DNA of 64,000 bases from Anaerolineales bacterium (GTDB lineage: Bacteria; Chloroflexota; Anaerolineae; Anaerolineales; JABWBV01), in NCBI GenBank assembly GCA_020634875.1, contig JACKAX010000007.1, positions 1 to 64,000 of the forward strand, written 5' to 3'. A program made the translations under genes and the position numbers. Each line of letters begins with the position of its first letter. Within the stretch, counting starts at the first letter, position 1. Below the pieces are notes generated by a model, which was not told the DNA's origin, searched no databases, and saw nothing but the letters and a program-made list of their open reading frames with translations. Positions 40,363 through 47,719 of this stretch are shown here, one piece after another.

Positions 40363-41763
40363 TTAGTTGAACGCGTGCCGCAATTCTTCGGCACTCAAGT
40401 CCCCCAAAAGTTTGTGCCAGATGTGGGTGGGGTTGTTTTCTACAATCGTCACAATCCGTCGCATTTCCTGTAAAACGAGCGGTTCTTCTTCTTCATACAC
40501 ATCACCTTGCAGGAGTTTCAACACATCCAACCGATATTTGGGATTGTTGATAAAGGCAGTGAAGAGAATATTCAGGCGATAGTACACACTAATAAATTCG
40601 TACCAATTTCGCACACCGCGGCGGAGCGTGTTTTCATAGTTACTAAAACTGGCTTTGGAGAAATCGCCTGTTTCAATGGCCTTGAGAATGTCGGGAGAAG
40701 CAAACCGCGAGCAACTCAGCGCAATGCTGACACCCGTTGAAAAGATTGGGTCCACGAACCGGCCCGCGTCCCCGACCATGATCCAACGGTCGCCTGTGAT
40801 TTCGGTCATGGCGTAGCTGTAATCACCTTCTTCGGTCAACGGGCGGATTTGTTTGGCTTCTTTTAGAGCGGTGTACAGTTCCAGGCGGGAGGCGATGCAA
40901 TCCCAGAAATAATCTTCCCGCTCTTTTTTGCTTCCCACAAAGTTTTTCTTCTGCGTCACCACGCCGATGCTGGTGATCTTATCGGTAATCGGAATCTGCC
41001 AAATCCAGGCGTTGGTGATGGGTAGGAAGTGAACGTAGATGTAATCTTGTTTAGTGGGATCAATCGTGCCCCGGTCAAATCCTTCAAACCAGGTGTGGAT
41101 CGCATATTGATCGAAAACGGGGTCTTTCACTTTTAGTTTGAGCCGGTTGCCCAAAAATGTGCGCCTCCCGCTGGCGTCTACCACCATTTTGACAGTGATA
41201 ACTTTGCTGTTTCCTGTGCCATTTCCATTTCCGTTCGTATGGCCATTGCCGTTGGTCGGCACATAATCCTTGTGCGCGATCCGGAGTTCAACCCGATCAT
41301 CGAAGAAATTTACATCGTTGACTGTCGCCTCCTCAAAAACTGTCGCCCCTAACTCTCGCGCATGATCGAGCAATAATTGATCAAACAACCCGCGGTTGAC
41401 ATGATAGGTGTAATTCTGTTCCACCCCAGGCTGATTACGTTCCTCAAACCGAATGTCTGCCTGTACATCAGGGGACAGCCCTTCCCAATCGTGGCTGGCT
41501 GTAAGCGAACTGGTCGAAACCGTCCAGACTGCACCAAACTTATGCGGGAATTTATAGGCTTCCATTTTTGGCAAAAAGTCCAAATCTCGAAGAATACGGG
41601 TTGAGGATGGCACAAAAGACTCGCCCACGTGCGGGCGGGGGAATTTTTCCCGTTCGTATACGACACATGAGGCCCCATTCTTCGCCAGATATGCCGCCAT
41701 GCTGGAGCCTGCTGGCCCGCCCCCAATGATGGCGACATCATAATCATATTGTGGTTGCGACAT
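40363..41763 (-). CDS. FAD-dependent oxidoreductase, tryptophan-halogenase/geranylgeranyl-reductase-like
   Basis: 466 residues from the ATG at 41763, chosen because AAGGAG precedes it and the FAD motif begins at once (YDYDVAIIGGGPAGSSMAAY). Other family motifs: VGESFVPSSTRIL, VVDASGRRTFLGNRL, and the second FAD site WIMVGDAGRFVDPIFSTGVS. These define a class A flavin monooxygenase-like enzyme of the halogenase/geranylgeranyl-reductase superfamily. The catalytic Lys of true flavin halogenases is not identifiable, so a reductase or hydroxylase is as likely. Residues about 185-200 are a Gly/Asn/Thr linker (TNGNGHTNGNGNGTGN) inserted in the substrate domain. It stands alone. Confidence 0.85.
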   Translation of the reverse strand: MSQPQYDYDVAIIGGGPAGSSMAAYLAKNGASCVVYEREKFPRPHVGESFVPSSTRILRDLDFLPKMEAYKFPHKFGAVWTVSTSSLTASHDWEGLSPDVQADIRFEERNQPGVEQNYTYHVNRGLFDQLLLDHARELGATVFEEATVNDVNFFDDRVELRIAHKDYVPTNGNGHTNGNGNGTGNSKVITVKMVVDASGRRTFLGNRLKLKVKDPVFDQYAIHTWFEGFDRGTIDPTKQDYIYVHFLPITNAWIWQIPITDKITSIGVVTQKKNFVGSKKEREDYFWDCIASRLELYTALKEAKQIRPLTEEGDYSYAMTEITGDRWIMVGDAGRFVDPIFSTGVSIALSCSRFASPDILKAIETGDFSKASFSNYENTLRRGVRNWYEFISVYYRLNILFTAFINNPKYRLDVLKLLQGDVYEEEEPLVLQEMRRIVTIVENNPTHIWHKLLGDLSAEELRHAFN

Positions 41764-42016
41764 AGTTCTCTCCTTTGGGCATACCGCGCGCAAACGATGG
41801 CCGAGAAACCTTCCAACCGAAGGTTTCCGCTTTTTGTGGGGGAGGGAAGTTTCCCAACCCCATTCAACTCAATGAACTTAGAGGCAGTTGCGACGAAGTA
41901 TGGCCCACTTTGACTTGAATTGAAACAACCCAAGAATTTTAGCCAGGGGAGCAGATAAGGAAATTAAATTTCCAGAAGTTTTACTCATATAAACATCATA
42001 CTTATTTCCTAATTGG

Positions 42017-42028
42017 TATAATCTCCCC
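42017..42028 (+). promoter_or_regulatory. Extended -10 promoter placing the start site at the sortase ATG
   Basis: TTGGTATAAT (extended TGN plus TATAAT, 42017-42022) then six bases CTCCCC and the ATG at 42029. With normal spacing the transcript starts on the start codon. The 15-mer TATAATCTCCCCATG is identical at 8652-8666. Confidence 0.7.
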
Positions 42029-42943
42029 ATGTCCTCCCGCCGTTACCGTAGACCCGAAGATCTCTCTGTGCATGAACTGCGCCGCTTACTGATCGAAAAA
42101 AGCCGTGCCACTCGCCAGGAACGCCTCCGCCGCTTTCGCCAGACCGGGCGCGTAGTGACCCTCATCGCCGAGGGGGATGCAACAGGGTTAGAAAGCCTCC
42201 GCACCACCCCCATCATCGAAGAGGCCGAACCGCCTCGTGTGGGGCCATCACTTTCACGGCGGATTGCAGATGGGCTATTACTCTTTGTTGAACTGGCCGC
42301 AGTAGGGATTTTGATTTTTGTGCTCTTCAACGGGATGGGTTTATTGCGGGAACTTAACAGCGAAGTCGCCGCTGCCCTTGTACAACCCACCCTCACGTCC
42401 ACCCCGCTCGTGATCGCCGCGGTGCTCCCTTCCGGGCACACCCCTCCAGACGCCATCGGCGGCGCGCAACCCAACGAAGCCGAAATTCCCGAACATCTCC
42501 GCCCCCTCTACCAATCCCTCGCCAGCATTCCCATCCCCACCCCCGCCCCGGAACAAGCCGTCCGCATCCAAATTCCATCCATCGGCGTGGATGCGCCCAT
42601 CGTGCAAGGTGATGGTTGGGAACAGTTGAAAAAAGGTGTAGGGCAAAATATCGGCTCCGCGAACCCAGGCCAGCGCGGCAATATGGTTCTCTCCGCCCAC
42701 AACGACATTTTCGGCGAAATATTCCGTTATCTTGATCAACTCAAAACGGGGGATGTGGTCATCGTTTACTCTAACCAGCGCTCGTACACCTACGTAATCA
42801 CCGGCACAAAAATCGTCGAACCCACCCAGGTTGAAGTGATGGCCCCTAGCAGTGATGCTACGACTACGCTGATTTCCTGCTATCCCTACCGTGTAGACGA
42901 AAAGCGGATTGTAGTGACGGCGAAATTGCAGAGTGATAAGTGA
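42029..42943 (+). CDS. Sortase (class D/E-like)
   Basis: 304 residues. A basic cytoplasmic N-terminal region (residues 1-75) precedes one membrane segment (LLLFVELAAVGILIFVLFNG), then a Pro/Thr linker and the sortase beta-barrel. Catalytic residues are visible: His in MVLSAHNDIFGEIF, Cys in TTTLISCYPYRV with the following Arg (DEKRIVVTAKL). This enzyme cleaves a sorting motif and joins the protein to an envelope nucleophile. There is no obvious LPxTG-type substrate with a membrane tail in the window. The gene has no ribosome site; the promoter position implies a leaderless mRNA. Confidence 0.9.
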   Translation: MSSRRYRRPEDLSVHELRRLLIEKSRATRQERLRRFRQTGRVVTLIAEGDATGLESLRTTPIIEEAEPPRVGPSLSRRIADGLLLFVELAAVGILIFVLFNGMGLLRELNSEVAAALVQPTLTSTPLVIAAVLPSGHTPPDAIGGAQPNEAEIPEHLRPLYQSLASIPIPTPAPEQAVRIQIPSIGVDAPIVQGDGWEQLKKGVGQNIGSANPGQRGNMVLSAHNDIFGEIFRYLDQLKTGDVVIVYSNQRSYTYVITGTKIVEPTQVEVMAPSSDATTTLISCYPYRVDEKRIVVTAKLQSDK

Positions 42944-42969
42944 CAAAGCTTCAACTTATCGCTTATCCC

Positions 42970-43701
42970 TTATACTTTCTCTACTACCCAAAAATGTGAC
43001 AATCCCAAAATCCGAAGGGGGGTTTTTTCCAGCGTTTGCAACGTCCACCGCAACACCCGTGCCAACGGGCCGAACCGGGCGATGAGATTATCGTATGCCC
43101 CGAAAACGATCGTGCGCGTGACAAAACGGACGGGCAGGCCCTCGAACAGCTTCTCCAAACTCCGCGCGGTGTAAATCCGCACATGCGGGGCGAACTTGTT
43201 TCGGAAGGGCATCGGCAACCAGTTGACGAAAGGCTTGTTCCCAAAATAATACTTCCCCCGCCAGTAAACGCCGTGCGTCTCCACTGGATACCCCCGGTTC
43301 GGGCAAAACAGCACGATCCGCCCGCCGGGTTTAAGCGTGCGAATCATCTCCCGCACCGCGTCCCGGTCGTTTTGAACATGCTCGATCACCTCGTGGCTCA
43401 AGATCAAATCGCAGGAATTGTCGGGTAACGGCAGATGTTCGCCCGCCCCCTGAAAGAGTTTATCCCCGCGCGCTTTCGCTTCCAACACCTGCTCGAAATC
43501 GTACTCCAACCCAATCACTTTCCCCCCCAATGGCGTTAGATGGGCGACATACTGCCCGATCCCACACCCGTTGTCGAACACCGTGCCCCGCACCCGCTCC
43601 CCCGCCGCATCGAGGATCATTTGCAAACGGCGTCTTTGCCCCGCCCGCCAGACAAGCGAAGGAACTCCTAACACAGCGGCTTTTTCAGAATGCTCAGACA
43701 T
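42970..43701 (-). CDS. Class I SAM-dependent methyltransferase
   Basis: 243 residues. The Rossmann motif I is VFDNGCGIGQYVAHL, motif II GLEYDFEQV, and motif IV region DLILSHEVIEHVQN; LKPGGRIVLFCPN is the typical post-IV strand. This is a Methyltransf_11-type enzyme. The C-terminal half (NKPFVNWLPMPFRNKFAPHV ... YTARSLEKLFEGLPVRFVTR) resembles methyltransferases in polysaccharide or lipid modification, but the substrate cannot be named. It faces the sortase gene tail to tail, 26 bp apart. Confidence 0.88.
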   Translation of the reverse strand: MSEHSEKAAVLGVPSLVWRAGQRRRLQMILDAAGERVRGTVFDNGCGIGQYVAHLTPLGGKVIGLEYDFEQVLEAKARGDKLFQGAGEHLPLPDNSCDLILSHEVIEHVQNDRDAVREMIRTLKPGGRIVLFCPNRGYPVETHGVYWRGKYYFGNKPFVNWLPMPFRNKFAPHVRIYTARSLEKLFEGLPVRFVTRTIVFGAYDNLIARFGPLARVLRWTLQTLEKTPLRILGLSHFWVVEKV

Positions 43702-43716
43702 TGCTCAAAATTTAAG

Positions 43717-43758
43717 GTAGCGTAGCCCCTTATGGGCGGGGGCAAGCCCCTAGGCTAC
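43717..43758. repeat. 42-bp palindromic element, second copy, overlapping the NUDIX stop codon
   Basis: GTAGCGTAGCCCCT ... AAGCCCCTAGGCTAC; same length, ends and AGCCCCT core as 26330-26371. It supplies the last codons and TAA of the NUDIX gene (SLGACPRP-stop). Confidence 0.85.
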
Positions 43759-44317
43759 GATTGACTGATAGATAATTCAACGCCATTGAGACGATTGCCG
43801 ACCACGCGACAACTTTGAACGCCCCTGCAAACAACGCCTTTTCCATTTCATCCCGGCTGAGGTGCAACAATTCTTGGTCTTCCAGGTCATCACTGTTAGG
43901 TTCTGCGACCAGCCGCGCGTGGCGAGCCAAAAACAGGTGCATGGTCGCGAACCCGCGATTGGGGTCCAAAATATGACTGCCCAGGCTGATCCATTCTGAG
44001 GCCTCGTACCCCATCTCTTCCAAAAGTTCGCGTTTTGCTGCGTCCAACGGCGCTTCCCCCGGCTCAACCATCCCGCCAACGGGGGCCAGAACCGTGCCAT
44101 CCACCGCGTACTTCGTTTGGCGGAAACAGAGAAACTGATCGTCATCCGTCATCGCTAACACAATCGCCGCGTCGGGGATGATCACCCAAGCCCAATCGGG
44201 GATAACTTCTCCGTTCGGAAGGCGGACTATGTGATTTTCAACCGACAGGAATTTATTGTGCTGGAGGATCGTTTCTCGCGAAACTGTTTCCCAACGACGT
44301 AACTCTTTCGCAATCAT
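43730..44317 (-). CDS. NUDIX hydrolase (ADP-ribose pyrophosphatase-like)
   Basis: 195 residues from the ATG at 44317. The NUDIX box is complete: GGMVEPGEAPLDAAKRELLE EMG (GX5EX7REUXEEXGU), metal glutamates included. Upstream RLPNGEVIPDWAWVIIPDAA and QTKYAVDGTVLAPVGG match ADP-ribose or nucleoside-diphosphate-sugar hydrolases. An upstream TTG at 44338 is possible but has no ribosome site. It starts 5 bp after ubiE. The C-terminus (RSLGACPRP) is translated from a palindromic intergenic element, so the original C-terminus was probably different or shorter. Confidence 0.9.
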   Translation of the reverse strand: MIAKELRRWETVSRETILQHNKFLSVENHIVRLPNGEVIPDWAWVIIPDAAIVLAMTDDDQFLCFRQTKYAVDGTVLAPVGGMVEPGEAPLDAAKRELLEEMGYEASEWISLGSHILDPNRGFATMHLFLARHARLVAEPNSDDLEDQELLHLSRDEMEKALFAGAFKVVAWSAIVSMALNYLSVNRSLGACPRP

Positions 44318-44322
44318 CGCGT

Positions 44323-45024
44323 TTATTTTCTTCCCCAATGAATCCCCATCGTGCCAAACATCACCCGCTTAAAGCCGACCGAGCCAAACTCGGCTTCCGT
44401 CATACGAACGGCGAGTTCTTCGGCGCGGAGAAAGCCTTTGGTGCTGTCGGGAAGGTAGGTGTACGCTTCGGATTCGCCGGTGATGAGTTTGCCGAGGGCG
44501 GGGATCACATAGTTGAGGTGGAGGCGGATGAAAGGGGCGAGAATATTTTCGGGGGGACGGGTGGTGTCGAGAATGACGATGCGCCCACCCGGTTTCAGCA
44601 CCCGCCATTGTTCGGACAGCGCACGATGAACATCGCTAACGTTCCGCATCAAGTACCCGGACACCACCGCGTCGAAAGTTCCGTCCGCATAGGGCAGGTG
44701 GAGAGCATCGGTGGCGCACCAATCGAGGGCATCCCCGTTGGGGCGTTTTTTGCCTACGCGCATCATCTCAACCGTGAAGTCTCCGGCGATGGGCCAGGCT
44801 TCCGGTTGGCGGGCGTGGATTTCCAGGGCAATGTCCCCCGTTCCGGCGCCGAGGTCGAGGACGCGGCTGCCTGGGGTGATCGCCGCATGGCGGATCACTT
44901 CACGCCGCCAGCTTAAATCCTGCCCGAAAGTCATCAGCCGGTTCATTACATCGTACCGTCCGGCGATGCGGCTAAACATATTTTGCACGTAGGTGGCGCG
45001 TTCGCGCCCGGTCAGGTTTGCCAT
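44323..45024 (-). CDS. menG: Demethylmenaquinone methyltransferase (UbiE/MenG)
   Basis: 233 residues. It performs the last C-methylation of menaquinone. Family motifs: FSRIAGRYDVMNRLMTFGQD and LSWRREVIRHA at the N-terminus, SAM motif VLDLGAGTGDIALEIHA, FDAVVSGYLMRNVSDVHRAL, and LKPGGRIVILDTTRPP. The final segment (GSVGFKRVMFGTMGIHWGRK) matches the UbiE C-terminus. GGGAG precedes the ATG. The NUDIX gene follows closely. In an Anaerolineae genome without obvious quinone genes nearby, a related C-methyltransferase role remains possible. Confidence 0.88.
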   Translation of the reverse strand: MANLTGRERATYVQNMFSRIAGRYDVMNRLMTFGQDLSWRREVIRHAAITPGSRVLDLGAGTGDIALEIHARQPEAWPIAGDFTVEMMRVGKKRPNGDALDWCATDALHLPYADGTFDAVVSGYLMRNVSDVHRALSEQWRVLKPGGRIVILDTTRPPENILAPFIRLHLNYVIPALGKLITGESEAYTYLPDSTKGFLRAEELAVRMTEAEFGSVGFKRVMFGTMGIHWGRK

Positions 45025-45055
45025 AGCGACTCCCGAAATTTAGGTTTTGAGAAAA

Positions 45056-46339
45056 TTAACTCTGCGATGCGGTTGCCTGAGATGGGTTACGCGGTTTCAA
45101 GCCCCAACCCAACCAATGCCCGCCAAATACCAGCACAAGCACAATCATGCCCCACATCATCGCCGGAATGCTCACTTGATAGGCATCCAACAGCCATCCG
45201 CCCACCGCTGCACCAATGGCGTTCATCAGCGTGAAGAGAGCGTACTCCGTGCCAAACACCCGGCCACGGATGTTTCCTGGAAGTTTTTGCATGAGCAATT
45301 GCGTGGAGAATACCCATGCAATCGCCGTTCCAAAACCCCGGAAAAACATGCCGACTAAAACCAGGTTGAAACTGGTCAAGGGGGCAATGACGAACAAACC
45401 CACCGCCGTAATCGCATAACCAACCGCGATTGCAATCCTTAAAGGTTTCTCGCGGTCGCCGGTAAAATAGCGAGCCAAAATCGGGCTGACTCCGGTTCCG
45501 GCTCCCATCAGGGCATACGTCAAACCCAGGCTGGTGCTGCCTCCTTCCCCAATGACAAACACCTTGCTGGTGATTTCCACTTGAATGACTTGAAACGCAC
45601 CTGACGCAGCCAAGGCCATCCAGGATTTTTGCACAGCGAGGATAAAAATCTCGCCATGCTCGCGGAGGTATCGTATGCCATCAAAATATTGCTGAACAAC
45701 GGAGGATGCGCCGATTGTGTGTGTGGATGGGGCAGGAGGCGTGTAAGAGATACGCCAGATCATCACCCCGGATACGACAAACGTCAGGCTGTCAACAATG
45801 AAGGAGGGTGTGATGCCCCACTGCCCAGCAACCACCCCCCCGAGAGCCGCGCCCAACGCTAGCATCGTGGACCACGTTGTGGAGTTGAGGGCGTTCGCAG
45901 TGCCCAGTTCGTCTTCGGCCACGATGTCGGGGAGCATAGCATCTTTGGTCGGGAAGAAGATCCCGCTCAAGCCAAGTTGGAGCACTGTTGTGAGATAAAG
46001 AATCCAGACATCTTTGGCCTCGTGGACGAGCAAGAAGCCAAGCACAATGACCGCGCGGGCAAAGTCCGTAATGATGAGAATCCACTTGCGGTTGAACCTG
46101 TCCGCCAGCGCACCACCAAACGGCCCCATGACAAATTGAGCGAGCATCCGTACTACGAACAGACCCCCAACCGCCAACCCCGATTGGGTAAGTTGGGCGA
46201 TCAGGGCCGCAGAGGCGATCAGGTTGAACCAGTCCCCAAGGAGACTGACCACCTGCCCGATCCAGAGGTCGCGAAAATTTTGGTTGGTACGAAGGATTTG
46301 GAGGTAGCCAACCGGTTTCGGTGCGTTTGCGTGGGTCAA
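45056..46339 (-). CDS. Major facilitator superfamily transporter
   Basis: 427 residues with twelve hydrophobic segments. The loop 2-3 signature is FGGALADRFNRKWILI, and the first helix follows RDLWIGQVVSLLGDWFNLIA, typical of the enterobactin/macrolide-exporter (MFS_3) branch. Substrate unknown. The apparent start is a TTG at 46339 with no ribosome site; it begins 15 bp after the acidic-tail protein, so coupled translation is likely. It ends 31 bp before menG on the same strand. Confidence 0.9.
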   Translation of the reverse strand: MTHANAPKPVGYLQILRTNQNFRDLWIGQVVSLLGDWFNLIASAALIAQLTQSGLAVGGLFVVRMLAQFVMGPFGGALADRFNRKWILIITDFARAVIVLGFLLVHEAKDVWILYLTTVLQLGLSGIFFPTKDAMLPDIVAEDELGTANALNSTTWSTMLALGAALGGVVAGQWGITPSFIVDSLTFVVSGVMIWRISYTPPAPSTHTIGASSVVQQYFDGIRYLREHGEIFILAVQKSWMALAASGAFQVIQVEITSKVFVIGEGGSTSLGLTYALMGAGTGVSPILARYFTGDREKPLRIAIAVGYAITAVGLFVIAPLTSFNLVLVGMFFRGFGTAIAWVFSTQLLMQKLPGNIRGRVFGTEYALFTLMNAIGAAVGGWLLDAYQVSIPAMMWGMIVLVLVFGGHWLGWGLKPRNPSQATASQS

Positions 46340-46354
46340 AATGCACTCTACGAT

Positions 46355-46939
46355 TTAGTCGTTTTCGCCTGTTTCTTCTTCGGTGTCTTCTTCCCCTTCT
46401 TCATCGTTTTCTTCCCCTTCAACTTCAAGCGGCAGACGCGTACTGATCCAAACGGCCATCAGACTTACATCATCGGTGGTGACTTCGGATTCGTCAGGAT
46501 ATTTGGCTTTGTAGGCTTCATTGAGAACTTCAAAATCTTCGTTAGCGGGCCACACGGTCAGAAAGCCGGGGAGTTTGGTACGATCTGCATCGAGAGGGAG
46601 AACTTCCCAACCACGTTCGGTGAGGAGATCATATACCTGTTGGCGGAGTTCCGCGTGGGTTTCCACCCACCCCGCGAGGAGTGCCCCCACGAGATCGGCG
46701 CGTTTTTCGAATGCGTCGTTCATCGCCCGGATTTTGAGACCTACCGGGGCTTTGACACTGTTCCGAAAACCGGGGACGGTGACAAAACGCTTGGTTTGTT
46801 TATCAATATTGGCACGCAGACCATCGGGCAAATCAGACAGAGCATTCATTGTCCGGCGAATGACGGTTTGGCGAAAATCATCGCGCATGAAGTGGCTAAG
46901 GGCATGAAAAGGGAGAAAGGAGACTTCTTTTTTAGACAT
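46355..46939 (-). CDS. Conserved-looking protein of unknown function with acidic C-terminal tail
   Basis: 194 residues, not recognised. No signal peptide or membrane segment. Residues about 1-165 look folded (FLPFHALSHFMRDDFRQTVI, AMNDAFEKRADLVGALLAGW, LLTERGWEVLPLDADRTKLP GFLTVW). The last 25 residues are almost all Glu/Asp/Asn/Thr (EGEENDEEGEEDTEEE). It lies first in a run with the MFS transporter and menG. On the plus-strand side a TATAAT at 47024-47029 serves the divergent regulator. No function is proposed. Confidence 0.75.
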   Translation of the reverse strand: MSKKEVSFLPFHALSHFMRDDFRQTVIRRTMNALSDLPDGLRANIDKQTKRFVTVPGFRNSVKAPVGLKIRAMNDAFEKRADLVGALLAGWVETHAELRQQVYDLLTERGWEVLPLDADRTKLPGFLTVWPANEDFEVLNEAYKAKYPDESEVTTDDVSLMAVWISTRLPLEVEGEENDEEGEEDTEEETGEND

Positions 46940-47059
46940 AGGGGAAGAAAAGTAAAGGGGGATAAGTAATAAGAGGGGTAATTTCTGGCGGAATATACCA
47001 CAAATGGGATGAGATGAATCAAGTATAATTTCTTTATCTCCCTTTCAGGAACCAACCTC

Positions 47060-47719
47060 ATGCACGAACCTGGACAACACTTGGTTCATTCAGATACTTT
47101 GCGAATTTTAATTGCAGACGACGTGGCCGAAACGCGGCGCACTTTGCGGATTATGCTTTCGCTGGATGAAAAGTTGGAAGTCATTGCCGTAGCAGAAGAC
47201 GGCCTGCAAACGGTTGAACTCGCCGCCCTGCACCAACCCGACATCGTATTGGTAGATATTAACATGCCAGGGATCAATGGGATTGAAGCCATTAAACGCA
47301 TGCTGGCCCACGATCCCAACCTGCTTTGTGCTGTTATCTCCACCGATCAGGACAGTCAAACCTTGTATGAGGCCATGGCCGCCGGTGCACGGGAATATCT
47401 AATCAAACCCTTCACGGTCGGCGAGTTGGAACAAGTAATGGCGAAAGTCCGCGCCCTGTTGGCCGAGCGGGATCAGCTCGCCCTCGAAGCTGAACGGCAA
47501 AAAAAACTCCGCGAAGTACAAATCCGTACCTGGAAACGGAAAGCACGCGAAGCCATTCTCGCTCGTCGCACCGATGACACTACCGTAAAAATTCTGGAAG
47601 AACTTGCTTCCGAGCCAGACTGCGAAGAGGTCTGGGTAATGAATTTAGGGATGGTTTATATTATGCGAAAGGAATGGGAAAAGGTAAAGAAACTTGCAGA
47701 GCGGGTTAAGGAACGCTAA
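47060..47719 (+). CDS. Response regulator with C-terminal helical extension
   Basis: 219 residues. The receiver (residues about 13-135) has the acidic pair in LRILIADDVAETRRTLR, phospho-acceptor Asp in DIVLVDINMPGINGIEAI, Thr/Ser in AVISTDQDSQ and Lys in EYLIKPFTVGEL. The rest is a coiled coil (LLAERDQLALEAERQKKLRE) and a short helical tail (EEVWVMNLGMVYIMRKEWEK) without a known DNA-binding domain. It therefore probably acts by protein contact. No kinase is adjacent. The gene end overlaps the convergent membrane-protein gene by 14 bp. Confidence 0.9.
   Translation: MHEPGQHLVHSDTLRILIADDVAETRRTLRIMLSLDEKLEVIAVAEDGLQTVELAALHQPDIVLVDINMPGINGIEAIKRMLAHDPNLLCAVISTDQDSQTLYEAMAAGAREYLIKPFTVGELEQVMAKVRALLAERDQLALEAERQKKLREVQIRTWKRKAREAILARRTDDTTVKILEELASEPDCEEVWVMNLGMVYIMRKEWEKVKKLAERVKER

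Noticed and set aside
45977..46969. 330-codon plus-strand open frame
   Set aside because: Antisense to the MFS and acidic-tail genes; no motif and odd composition.
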